This document shows positions 17,357 through 24,855 of a DNA stretch of 48,447 bases, in pieces. A program made the position numbers and the translations under genes. The number at the start of each line of letters is the position of its first letter. The stretch's first letter is position 1. Origin of the DNA: Oscillospiraceae bacterium (GTDB lineage Bacteria; Bacillota; Clostridia; Oscillospirales; Oscillospiraceae); NCBI GenBank assembly GCA_017550645.1, contig JAFZOI010000002.1:1-48447 (forward strand), read 5' to 3'. A model generated the notes under the pieces. It saw only the letters and a list, made by a program, of their open reading frames with translations. It ran no database searches and was not told the DNA's origin.

Positions 17357-18094
17357 TTGGGTCGGATAATCTCGGTCGTATCCGGCAAGGGCGGCACGGG
17401 CAAGACGACGACCTGCGGCGCGATAGGGACCGCGCTCGCAATGCTCGGCAAGTTCGTGCTCTGCATCGACGCGGATACCGAAATGCGAAATCTCGACATC
17501 TCCCTCGGGCTGGAGAGCTTCTCCCCTCCCGACCTCAACGCCGCGCTGCGCGGCGAGGTCCCGCTCGCAGACTGCATAGTCAAGCATCCCACGATCCCGA
17601 GGCTGAGCTTCATCCCGGCGCCCTACGAGACGGACTTTCCCGGCGGCGCGGAGCTCAAGCGCCAACTCGCCGAGAGCTTCGACTTCGTCCTCATCGACGC
17701 GCCGGCCGGCATAGGCCGCGGCTTTGACGCCGCCATCGACGGCGCCGACGGGGCGCTCGTCGTCGCCACGCCGGACGCCAGCAGCTACAGGGACGCGGGA
17801 CGCGCCGTCGAAAAGCTCTGTCAGGCCGGGGTGACGGCTCCGCGCCTGATAGTCAACCGCATCCGCCCGTCTGTGCTCCGCCGCTGGAAGGCGACGGTCG
17901 ACGACGCGGTCGACTCTGTCGGCGCGAGGCTCATAGGCGTCGTGCCGGAGGACAAGGACGTCATCCTCGCGGCCAACCTCGGTTCTCCCCTGATGATATA
18001 TTCCTCGCGCGGAGCGGCCGCCGCATACGAGCGCATAGCCCGCCGCCTCGCGGGGGAAAAGCAGCCTGTCGGCAGACTGCGCTATAACTTTTAG
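17357..18094 (+). CDS. minD: MinD-like ParA/MRP-family ATPase
   Basis: Deviant-Walker P-loop ATPase of 245 residues of the MinD group. It shows GKGGTGKTT at the start, the MinD-type DADTEMRNLDISLGLE segment and switch region DAPAGIGRGF (close to the MinD PAGIE). The TTG at 17357 is used, with AAGGAGGG upstream. Odd points: it is some 20 residues shorter than typical MinD and ends in GRLRYNF, without the C-terminal amphipathic membrane-targeting helix I would expect, and no minC or minE is nearby. It may position the elongation or division machinery in another way. Confidence 0.8.
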   Translation: MGRIISVVSGKGGTGKTTTCGAIGTALAMLGKFVLCIDADTEMRNLDISLGLESFSPPDLNAALRGEVPLADCIVKHPTIPRLSFIPAPYETDFPGGAELKRQLAESFDFVLIDAPAGIGRGFDAAIDGADGALVVATPDASSYRDAGRAVEKLCQAGVTAPRLIVNRIRPSVLRRWKATVDDAVDSVGARLIGVVPEDKDVILAANLGSPLMIYSSRGAAAAYERIARRLAGEKQPVGRLRYNF

Positions 18095-18117
18095 GCCCAC
18101 GGAAAAGGAGGCAGAAA

Positions 18118-18519
18118 ATGAACATCGCTCTCGTAGCAAGCAATACGAAAAACGACCTCATGGTGCAGTTCTGCATCGCTTACTGCGGCATCCTCCACGG
18201 TCACGACCTCTGCGCGACGGGGACGACCGCAAAGCTCATCTCCGAGGCCACGGGCCTGCAGGTAAAGTCGTATCTGTCCGCCGGGCAGGGCGGCCTGCAG
18301 CAAATAGCGGCGCGCATCGCCTATAACGAGCTCGACCTCGTCTTCTTTTTCGTCGATCCGCAGTCTCCCGCCTACGAATCCGAGCTCGCGACGCTCTGCC
18401 GTCTCTGCGACCAGTACACCATACCCTTCGCTTCCAACGTCGCCACGGCGGAGGTCCTCGTCCACGGCCTGCAGCGCGGCGACCTCGCGTGGCGCGATAT
18501 AGTCAATCCAAAAAAGTAA
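18118..18519 (+). CDS. Methylglyoxal-synthase-like protein lacking catalytic residues
   Basis: The 133-residue protein has the length and fold signature of methylglyoxal synthase, which converts dihydroxyacetone phosphate to methylglyoxal. The phosphate-binding ATGTT segment and the late ASNVATAEVL block are present. However, the E. coli GGDQQ motif with catalytic Asp71 reads GGLQQ here (Leu60), the loop holding His98 has no histidine (PQSPAYESEL) and the His19 position is Ser. From the published E. coli mechanism these changes should abolish activity; a phosphate-ligand sensor is one possibility. Good AAGGAGG site; 23 bp after minD and 20 bp before hisS in the long operon. Confidence 0.8.
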   Translation: MNIALVASNTKNDLMVQFCIAYCGILHGHDLCATGTTAKLISEATGLQVKSYLSAGQGGLQQIAARIAYNELDLVFFFVDPQSPAYESELATLCRLCDQYTIPFASNVATAEVLVHGLQRGDLAWRDIVNPKK

Positions 18520-18539
18520 CTTCGAAAGGACCCTTATAA

Positions 18540-19892
18540 ATGGAACGCATCAGACCCAGAACGCTCTCCGGCTTCATGGAGCTCTCTCCCGCGAGGCAGG
18601 CGCTTTTTGACCGCATGGTCGACTCTCTGCGCCGCACCTACTCGCTCTACGGCTTCACGGCGCTCGACACCCCGCTCATCGAATCGTCCGAGATACTTCT
18701 CGCAAAGGGCGGCGGCGAGACGGAGAAGCAGATATACAGATTCACCAAGGGCGACAGCGACCTCTCGCTGCGCTTCGACCTGACCGTGCCGCTGGCCAAA
18801 TACGTCGCCATGCGCGCGGGCGAGCTGACCTTCCCCTTCCGCCGCTTTCAGATAGGCAAGGTCTATCGCGGCGAGCGCGCCCAGCGCGGCCGCTTCCGCG
18901 AATTCTATCAGGCGGACATAGACGTCATAGGCGACGGGACGCTCGATATCATGAACGAGGCGGAGATCCCCTCGATAATCTACCGCGCCTTCACCGCCCT
19001 CGGCCTCGAGGGCTTCACGATCCGCGTCAACAACCGCAAGGTGCTCAACGGCTTTTTCGAGACGGTCGGCGTGGAGCGCCCGGCGGACGTCATGCGGACG
19101 ATAGACAAGCTCGACAAGATAGGCCCCGAAAAGACCGCCGCGCTCCTTGAGTCCGACTGCGGGCTCAGCGCGGAGCAGGCCGCGCGCGTCATGGCCTTCA
19201 TCGGCTCGACGGGCGACAAGGCCTCCGTCCTCGCGGCGCTCGACGCCCTGCGCGGGCAGAGCGCGACCTTCGACGAGGGCGCGGACGAGCTCACGACGCT
19301 CATAAAATACATGGCCGACTTCGGCGTGCCCGACGACCACTTCGCCATCGACCTCACGATAGCGCGCGGCCTCGACTACTATACCGGGACGGTCTATGAG
19401 ACGACCATGTGGTCGCACCCGGAGATAGGCTCCATCTGCTCGGGCGGGCGCTACGACGACCTCGCGGGGTACTACACCGACCGCAAGCTCCCCGGCGTCG
19501 GCATCTCGATAGGCCTGACGCGCCTTTTCTACGTGCTCGACGAGCAGGGCCTGCTGAACGACGAGGTGAAAACGGCTCCGGCGGACGCGCTCGTCCTGCC
19601 GATGACGGACGATCTCTCCTTCGCGCTGCGCGCCGCGACGGCGCTTCGCGGGGAGGGCATACGCACGCAGGTCTACACCGAGAAGAAAAAAATGAAGGCC
19701 CGCATGACCTATGCCGACAGGCTTGGCATCCCCTTCGTCGTCTTCGTCGGAGAAGACGAGATCGCGTCCGGAAAGCTCGCCGTCAAGAACATGGTCTCCG
19801 GCGAGCAGGTCTCCCTCGCGCCGGACGAGGCCGCGGGATTTATAAAGAACGCTCTTGCAGCCGGCGAAGGAGCCCGCTGCATCAAAGAATAA
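18540..19892 (+). CDS. hisS: Histidyl-tRNA synthetase
   Basis: Class II aminoacyl-tRNA synthetase charging tRNA-His. The 450-residue protein has motif 1 near residues 40-60, motif 2 (FRRFQIGKVYRGERAQRGRFREF), the histidine-A block ARGLDYYTGTVYE, motif 3 region with GVGISIGLTRLF, and a C-terminal anticodon-binding domain. Full length. It follows the mgsA-like gene by 20 bp and precedes aspS by 18 bp, the usual hisS-aspS pair. Confidence 0.96.
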   Translation: MERIRPRTLSGFMELSPARQALFDRMVDSLRRTYSLYGFTALDTPLIESSEILLAKGGGETEKQIYRFTKGDSDLSLRFDLTVPLAKYVAMRAGELTFPFRRFQIGKVYRGERAQRGRFREFYQADIDVIGDGTLDIMNEAEIPSIIYRAFTALGLEGFTIRVNNRKVLNGFFETVGVERPADVMRTIDKLDKIGPEKTAALLESDCGLSAEQAARVMAFIGSTGDKASVLAALDALRGQSATFDEGADELTTLIKYMADFGVPDDHFAIDLTIARGLDYYTGTVYETTMWSHPEIGSICSGGRYDDLAGYYTDRKLPGVGISIGLTRLFYVLDEQGLLNDEVKTAPADALVLPMTDDLSFALRAATALRGEGIRTQVYTEKKKMKARMTYADRLGIPFVVFVGEDEIASGKLAVKNMVSGEQVSLAPDEAAGFIKNALAAGEGARCIKE

Positions 19893-19910
19893 TAAGAAGG
19901 TAATCGCACA

Positions 19911-21680
19911 ATGGAACAGTCACGCACACATAACTGCGGCGAGCTCCGCATAGCCGACGAGGGAAAGCATGTCCGCATCTGCGGCTGGCTCGAAAACGTC
20001 CGCGAGGTCGGCGCCAATCTCTCCTTCGCGGTCATCCGCGACTTTTACGGGACGACGCAGGTCGTCGCCGAGGACGAGGAGACGGTCCGCCTCCTGCACG
20101 GGATGAACCGCGAGTCCGTCGTATCCGTCGAGGGCCTCGTCCGCGAGCGCGCCTCTAAAAACCCGAAGCTTCCGACGGGCGATATCGAGATCGTCCCCGA
20201 CAAGATCACGGTCGAGGGGCGCTGCCGCTACAACGAGCTCCCCTTCGAGATAAACCGCAGCCGCGAAGCGGACGAGGCGGCGAGGCTCAAATACCGCTTC
20301 CTCGACCTGCGAAATCCCGACGTCAAAAAGAACATCATCCTGCGCTGCCAGGTCGTCGCGGAGCTCCGCAGGCTCATGACCGAGCGCGGGTTCCTCGAGA
20401 TAACGACGCCGATACTGACGGCCTCCTCCCCCGAGGGCGCGCGCGACTATCTCGTGCCCGCCCGCAAGCACCCCGGCAAGTTCTACGCCCTGCCGCAGGC
20501 CCCGCAGCAGTTCAAGCAGCTGCTCATGGCCTCGGGCTTCGACAGGTACTTCCAGATAGCGCCGTGCTTCCGCGACGAGGACGCGCGCGGCGACCGCACC
20601 CCGGGCGAGTTCTACCAGCTCGATATGGAGATGTCCTTCGCGACGCAGGACGACGTGCTAGGCGTGCTCGAGGGGGTCCTCGCGCCCGTGTTCGAAAAGT
20701 TCGGCCTCTATGACCGCGTCTCCCCCGCCCCGTTCAGGCGCATCCCCTTCCGCGAGGCGATGGAGAAATACGGCACCGACAAGCCCGACCTGCGCATTGA
20801 CCTTGAGATAACGGACGCGACCGCGCTCCTGGGCGATATAGGCTTCGGCCCCTTCGAGGGCAGCGTCGTCAAGGCCGTCGTCGTCGACGGCTTCGAGGCC
20901 ACGCGCAAGCAGATAGACAAGCTCTGCGCCGACGTCGAGGTGCAGACCGCGCAGAAGAGCTACTGGTTCCGCATGGACGAAAACGGAGAGCTCGTGGGCG
21001 GCATAGCCAAGTTCGTGCAGGACAAGAAGGCGGAGGTCGTCGCCGCGCTGGGGCTGAAGTCCGGCTGCTTCGTCGGCCTTGCCGCGGGAAAGCTCGCCGT
21101 CGCGCAGAAGACCGCGGGCGTACTTCGCACGAAGCTCGGCCTCCTCTGCCCCGCGCACATGGACAAGGATCAGTACAAGCTCTGCTGGATCGTCGACTTC
21201 CCGATGTACGAGATCGGCGAGGAGAGCGGCGAGCTGGAATTCTGCCATAACCCCTTCTCGATGCCAGCGGGCGGGCTCGAGGTCCTCGAAAAGGCCGAGC
21301 GCGGCGAGATAGACCCGCTGGAGATCATGGCCAACCAGTACGACCTCGTCTGCAACGGCTATGAGACCGCCTCCGGCGCCGTGCGCAACCACGACCCCGA
21401 CATAATGGTCAAGGCCTTCGAGCTCGTGCGGCTCGGCGAGGACGACGTCAAGAAGAAGTTCCCCGCCATGTACAACGCCTTCTGCTACGGAGCGCCCCCG
21501 CACGCGGGCTGCGCCCCCGGCATCGACCGCATCATAATGCTGCTCACGGGCGAGGAATCGATTCGCGAGGTCATCACCTTCCCGATGAACCAGAGGGCTC
21601 AGGATCTCATGATGGGCGCGCCCTCCGAGGTCACTCAGAAGCAGCTCGACGAGCTCCATATCGCGATAAAGCCGGAATAA
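19911..21680 (+). CDS. aspS: Aspartyl-tRNA synthetase
   Basis: Class II synthetase of 589 residues, the long bacterial form with an inserted GAD domain (about 290-420). It shows the N-terminal OB-fold anticodon-binding domain, motif 2 around CFRDEDARGDRTPGEF and motif 3 with GCAPGIDRIIMLLTG. Whether it charges tRNA-Asp only or also tRNA-Asn cannot be decided from the window. Last gene of the operon, followed by a strong terminator. Confidence 0.96.
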   Translation: MEQSRTHNCGELRIADEGKHVRICGWLENVREVGANLSFAVIRDFYGTTQVVAEDEETVRLLHGMNRESVVSVEGLVRERASKNPKLPTGDIEIVPDKITVEGRCRYNELPFEINRSREADEAARLKYRFLDLRNPDVKKNIILRCQVVAELRRLMTERGFLEITTPILTASSPEGARDYLVPARKHPGKFYALPQAPQQFKQLLMASGFDRYFQIAPCFRDEDARGDRTPGEFYQLDMEMSFATQDDVLGVLEGVLAPVFEKFGLYDRVSPAPFRRIPFREAMEKYGTDKPDLRIDLEITDATALLGDIGFGPFEGSVVKAVVVDGFEATRKQIDKLCADVEVQTAQKSYWFRMDENGELVGGIAKFVQDKKAEVVAALGLKSGCFVGLAAGKLAVAQKTAGVLRTKLGLLCPAHMDKDQYKLCWIVDFPMYEIGEESGELEFCHNPFSMPAGGLEVLEKAERGEIDPLEIMANQYDLVCNGYETASGAVRNHDPDIMVKAFELVRLGEDDVKKKFPAMYNAFCYGAPPHAGCAPGIDRIIMLLTGEESIREVITFPMNQRAQDLMMGAPSEVTQKQLDELHIAIKPE

Positions 21681-21694
21681 TTCCAGATATATGC

Positions 21695-21733
21695 AAAAAG
21701 CGCCGCAGGAGGGCATTCTGCGGCGCTTTTTTT
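21695..21733 (+). terminator. Rho-independent terminator after aspS
   Basis: AAAAAGCGCCGCAG/CTGCGGCGCTTTTTTT with a short loop, starting 14 bp after the aspS stop. It ends the long U32-aspS operon. Confidence 0.92.
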
Positions 21734-21741
21734 GCGTTTTT

Positions 21742-22926
21742 TCAAACTTTTTTCTTACATTTTCCGAGCCCTTGTGATAAAATGATTATGTAAATCAGTC
21801 GGGGCGGTCCGGGGCCCGAAAAGTCCCTTCCGCATACGGCAAAAAGCATGTCAAAGGGGGCAAGAGCGTGTTCGCCGTCGGTGAGCTCATAGCATACGGA
21901 AATACGGGCGTCTGCCGCGTCGAGAAGCTCGAGCAGGACAAGTCCGGGACGAGATACGTCCTGCGCCCGCTCTATCAAAACTGCGTTATCAGTCTCCCCG
22001 TCGAGTCCACAAAGATCTTCATGCGCCCGCTCATCTCGAAGGACGAGGCGCTCTCGCTCATCGACTCCATCCCTTCCGTCTCCGCCGAGCCCTACCACAA
22101 CAAGGTCATGCGCCAGCTCATAGACCACTACGAGGAGGCTCTGCGCGACTATGACTGCGCCGGGCTCGTCGAGGTCGTGATCTCGATATACGCAAAGAAG
22201 CGGCAGCTCGAGGCCGAGCGGCGCAAGTTCGGCTCCATCGACGAGCGGTATCTCAAGCGCGCGGAAACTCTCCTCTTCGGCGAGCTCGCCGCCGTGCTCG
22301 ACGTCCCGCGCGAGAAGATCAGAAGCTTCATAGCCGACCGCCTCGGGGTCGACGCTCCCTTCGGGGAATGAACCGAATAAACAAAAGCAGCTGCGAAAAC
22401 GCAGCTGCTTTTTCTTGTCCTTTAATTCTCTGCTTATCGAATAATACGTCAGGTCGCGGTCCGCGCCGAGGTAGAACACGTCCTTTTCCGCGAAGCGCGA
22501 GAACGTCATGCCGCACTTTTCCATGACGCGGCGGGAGGCGTCGTTGCCGGTGAAGTACGAGGCCTCGACGGTCTTGAAGCCCCTCTCTTCGAAGAGATAT
22601 TCGAGAAAGCGCACGACGGCCTCCGTCGCGTAGCCGCGGCCCCAATAGGGCGAGCCGAGGCCGTAGCCTATCTCGCAGGCGCCGCCGTCCTCGTCGAAGA
22701 TCGTGAGTATGCCGATGAGGCGCCCCGTCTCCCTGAGGCGTATCGCAAAGAGGCTCTCCCTGCCCTCGTATCTTTTGAGGAAGGCGGGAAAATCGAAATC
22801 CTCAAGGCGCTCGACGTATCGGCAAATGAACGTCTCGAGGACCTTTCTGTCGTGCGAGATGTTGGTGAAATAGTCTTCCTTATCGCTCTCGCGGACGGCG
22901 TCGATGACAAGTCTCTCCGTCTCCAT
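21742..22926 (-). CDS. GNAT N-acetyltransferase (RimJ/RimL-like) with run-on 3' end
   Basis: Acetyl-CoA-dependent acetyltransferase. The first 170 residues are a complete RimJ/RimL-type domain: METERL start, the acetyl-CoA loop around SPYWGRGYATEA and the ASRRVMEKCGM motif. The domain ends near position 22420 (YYSISREL), but the frame has no stop there; it continues through the bidirectional hairpin (22383-22414) and antisense across all of carD to 21742, giving 394 codons. The last 220 residues look like antisense carD, not a domain. The start lies one base after the upstream fusion gene's stop. A lost stop codon, a sequencing frameshift or terminator-made non-stop mRNA are all possible; I trust the start and domain, not the 3' end. 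Confidence 0.7.
   Translation of the reverse strand: METERLVIDAVRESDKEDYFTNISHDRKVLETFICRYVERLEDFDFPAFLKRYEGRESLFAIRLRETGRLIGILTIFDEDGGACEIGYGLGSPYWGRGYATEAVVRFLEYLFEERGFKTVEASYFTGNDASRRVMEKCGMTFSRFAEKDVFYLGADRDLTYYSISRELKDKKKQLRFRSCFCLFGSFPEGSVDPEAVGYEASDLLARDVEHGGELAEEESFRALEIPLVDGAELAPLGLELPLLCVYRDHDLDEPGAVIVAQSLLVVVYELAHDLVVVGLGGDGRDGVDERERLVLRDERAHEDLCGLDGETDNAVLIERAQDVSRPGLVLLELLDAADARISVCYELTDGEHALAPFDMLFAVCGRDFSGPGPPRLIYIIILSQGLGKCKKKV
21754..21783 (+). promoter_or_regulatory. Probable promoter of carD
   Basis: CTTACA (21754-21759), 18-bp spacer and TAAAAT (21778-21783), about 85 bp before the carD GTG. Confidence 0.55.
21868..22371 (+). CDS. CarD/CdnL-family RNA polymerase-binding regulator
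   Basis: Transcription factor that binds the RNA polymerase beta subunit and tunes open-complex formation. The 167-residue protein has the N-terminal RNAP-interaction module (VGELIAYGNTGVCRVEKL) and a helical C-terminal DNA-binding domain with the AKKRQLEAERRKFGSIDER stretch. The start is GTG with AAAGGGGGC upstream. Monocistronic, with its own promoter and terminator. An open frame of the convergent acetyltransferase runs antisense to the whole gene. Confidence 0.9.
   Translation: MFAVGELIAYGNTGVCRVEKLEQDKSGTRYVLRPLYQNCVISLPVESTKIFMRPLISKDEALSLIDSIPSVSAEPYHNKVMRQLIDHYEEALRDYDCAGLVEVVISIYAKKRQLEAERRKFGSIDERYLKRAETLLFGELAAVLDVPREKIRSFIADRLGVDAPFGE
22383..22414. terminator. Bidirectional terminator between carD and the acetyltransferase
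   Basis: AAAAGCAGCTGCG/CGCAGCTGCTTTTT with a GAAAA-like loop, 11 bp after the carD stop. On the minus strand the same hairpin lies inside the open frame of the convergent acetyltransferase. Confidence 0.88.
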
Positions 22927-22927
22927 C

Positions 22928-24160
22928 TCAGCCGCCGTTTTTCAGTCTTTCCAGCGCGTCGGGGCGTCCGAGCGTGATCGCGCGAAGCTTTTCGCAGGAA
23001 TCGAGCTCGGCGCAGCCGCCGCAGGTCTCGTAAGCCTTGCCCGCGGCGCACTTGCGTATGGCGCACATCGAGTCGCAGAAGACCGTCTTCGGCCCGTCGA
23101 CGCGGCAGCCGAGGCAGTTTATCATCTCGGGCGTTATCTCGACGTGGTTGAGCTCGCTCCAGAGCTTGGCGACCTTAGCGCGAAGCGCGTCGTCGTTGTT
23201 TACCGTGGCGATGCGGGCCTCGCACTTCTCGCAGTCGAGCCCGCAATACCCTATGAGCTGTTTCATCGTCTTTCCCTCCTTGTCGGCGGGGAGCTCGTCC
23301 GCGGAGACGACCTTTATCCCGTGCCCTTTGAGCGCCGCGGCGAAGACGCCGTCGCCGTCCGTGAGCCTGCCGGAGAACGTCCCGTCGTAGACGCGGCCGG
23401 ACCCGCACGACGGGCTCCTCGGCTGCAGCACGGCGAGCTCTGCGCCCTCCTCGAAGGCTTTCCTCAGGCAGAGCTCCGCGCCGGCGCGAAACTCCGCGTC
23501 GACGCTCTCCCCGAGGTCGTTCACGACGGCGCCGTCTCTTATCTCGCAGGGGCGGCGCGGTACGCTCAGCCCGCCGGCGACCTCCGGACAGACCGGCACG
23601 ATCTCGCAGTCCTTCAAAAACTCCGCGAGGCCGGGGCTGTAGTTGTATCCTCCGTTATACTTGCACCTTTGCCCGAGCAGGCAGGCGCTGACCATGACCT
23701 TTTTCCGCGCGGCGACGCGCTTTACGTATATGCGAGACGGAGCGCCGTCCATATCGGTCATCATGGTCATGAACTCCCAGCCGTATTTTTCGTAGAGGCC
23801 GACGTGGTTCGTCGAGAGGTAGACCTCGCGGACGCCGTCCTCGCGCGCGAGGCGCTCGACCTCGTCGAAGAGTAGCCCCGCGAAGCGGTGTCCGCGCCGG
23901 GCCGGGAACGTATAGACGAAGCCCACCCACGGGGTCAGCTCCGTCGGCCGGATGTCGTCCTTCTCGGCGTAGGTGCAGTAGGAGACGAGCTCGTCGCCCT
24001 CCGTCAGCAGCAGCACGAGCGAGCCCTCCCCGACCGTCTCGAAAAACGTCCCGCTCTCGAGCAGGTTTTTGAGAAACGGCCCCGCGCGCCAGTCGCTGCG
24101 GCCTATCGCGTCGAGCCAATGCTCTTTATTATCCGTATCGAAGTAATTAACGACTTTCAT
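22928..24160 (-). CDS. Three-domain fusion: GNAT acetyltransferase - DUF523 - DUF3795
   Basis: A single 410-codon frame joins three families usually found as separate proteins. Residues 1-154 are a GNAT domain (MKVVNYFDTD start, RRGHRFAGLLFDE acetyl-CoA loop, NHVGLYEKYGWEF end). Residues 155-296 are DUF523 (VSACLLG, CKYNGG, CPEVAGG, SPSCG). Residues 299-410 are DUF3795, a Cys-rich putative metal-binding domain (YCGLDCEKC, CLGC, CDSMCAIRKC, CGGC). The start at 24160 has GCGGAGAG upstream; ATG 24175, overlapping the previous stop, is an alternative. Inside the frame, AAGGAGGG lies eight bases before Met299 (23266), so DUF3795 may also be made separately. No function is known for the DUF parts. 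Confidence 0.85.
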   Translation of the reverse strand: MKVVNYFDTDNKEHWLDAIGRSDWRAGPFLKNLLESGTFFETVGEGSLVLLLTEGDELVSYCTYAEKDDIRPTELTPWVGFVYTFPARRGHRFAGLLFDEVERLAREDGVREVYLSTNHVGLYEKYGWEFMTMMTDMDGAPSRIYVKRVAARKKVMVSACLLGQRCKYNGGYNYSPGLAEFLKDCEIVPVCPEVAGGLSVPRRPCEIRDGAVVNDLGESVDAEFRAGAELCLRKAFEEGAELAVLQPRSPSCGSGRVYDGTFSGRLTDGDGVFAAALKGHGIKVVSADELPADKEGKTMKQLIGYCGLDCEKCEARIATVNNDDALRAKVAKLWSELNHVEITPEMINCLGCRVDGPKTVFCDSMCAIRKCAAGKAYETCGGCAELDSCEKLRAITLGRPDALERLKNGG

Positions 24161-24171
24161 GCTCTCTCCGC

Positions 24172-24855
24172 TCATACGCCCCTGTTGACGATCTCGGCGT
24201 AGGTGTCCTCGGGGATCATGGGCGAGCAGATATCCGCGAGCAGAGCCGCGTCTATCTCCTCCGTCTCGGCGTACTGCCTGCCCGCGGCACGCACGAGCTC
24301 GAGGCGCGGGCCCGTCACGACGGCGGCCTCCGGCGCGTTGAACATCGGGCTCTCGGGGACCGTTATTATCGTCCCGCCGCCGGGAAAGCAGAGCCTGAAC
24401 TGCGCGACGGCGGGCTCGAAGTTGTGCTTCGCGTTCGGGAAGCCGCAGCCGCATATCATCATGTACCTGAGGTGCGAGTAGTCCGCCTGCCCGACGTGCT
24501 CGTAGCGGTCGCCCGCCTTTCGCATCGCCATAGAGGAGAGCGGCAGCGTCCTGTCGAGCAGGGCCTTGAGCGGCGCGGGCATACCGTAGCAGTAGAGCGG
24601 GAAGCTCCATATGAGAAGGTCGCTCGCGAGGATATCCTCGAGGATGGCGCGCATGTCGTCGTCGTGGACGCAGATACCGCCGTTATGCATGCAGGCAAAG
24701 CAGCCGCGGCAGTACTCTATATGGCTGTCGATGACGTTGAGAATCTTTATCTTCTGCGGCGCGGCCTCGCTCATCCCTTCGAGGAACGCGCGCGTTATGT
24801 GCATGGTGTCGCTGCCCTCGCGCTTGGGGCTGCCGTTTAATACCAAAATCTTCAT
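24172..24855 (-). CDS. NAD(P)H-dependent FMN reductase (flavodoxin-like fold)
   Basis: Flavin-binding oxidoreductase of 227 residues. It starts MKILVLNGSPKREGSD, the FMN phosphate-binding loop of the NADPH-dependent FMN reductase family, followed by the CRGCFACMHNGGIC segment found in iron-sulfur-flavoprotein-like members and SFPLYCYGMPAPLKALLDR. The four-cysteine stretch may bind a cluster or take part in redox chemistry, but I cannot be certain. The start at 24855 overlaps the upstream hydrolase stop by four bases and gives the family N-terminus. Confidence 0.87.
   Translation of the reverse strand: MKILVLNGSPKREGSDTMHITRAFLEGMSEAAPQKIKILNVIDSHIEYCRGCFACMHNGGICVHDDDMRAILEDILASDLLIWSFPLYCYGMPAPLKALLDRTLPLSSMAMRKAGDRYEHVGQADYSHLRYMMICGCGFPNAKHNFEPAVAQFRLCFPGGGTIITVPESPMFNAPEAAVVTGPRLELVRAAGRQYAETEEIDAALLADICSPMIPEDTYAEIVNRGV

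Noticed and set aside
15851..18139. 762-codon open frame on the minus strand across PBP2 and minD
   Set aside because: Antisense shadow of two well-supported genes, with no ribosome-binding site and no recognisable family.
24160..24610. Upstream extension of the GNAT-DUF523-DUF3795 frame
   Set aside because: The open frame continues upstream to 24610, but this lies in another phase inside the FMN reductase gene and has no family match. The family start is MKVVNYFD at 24160.
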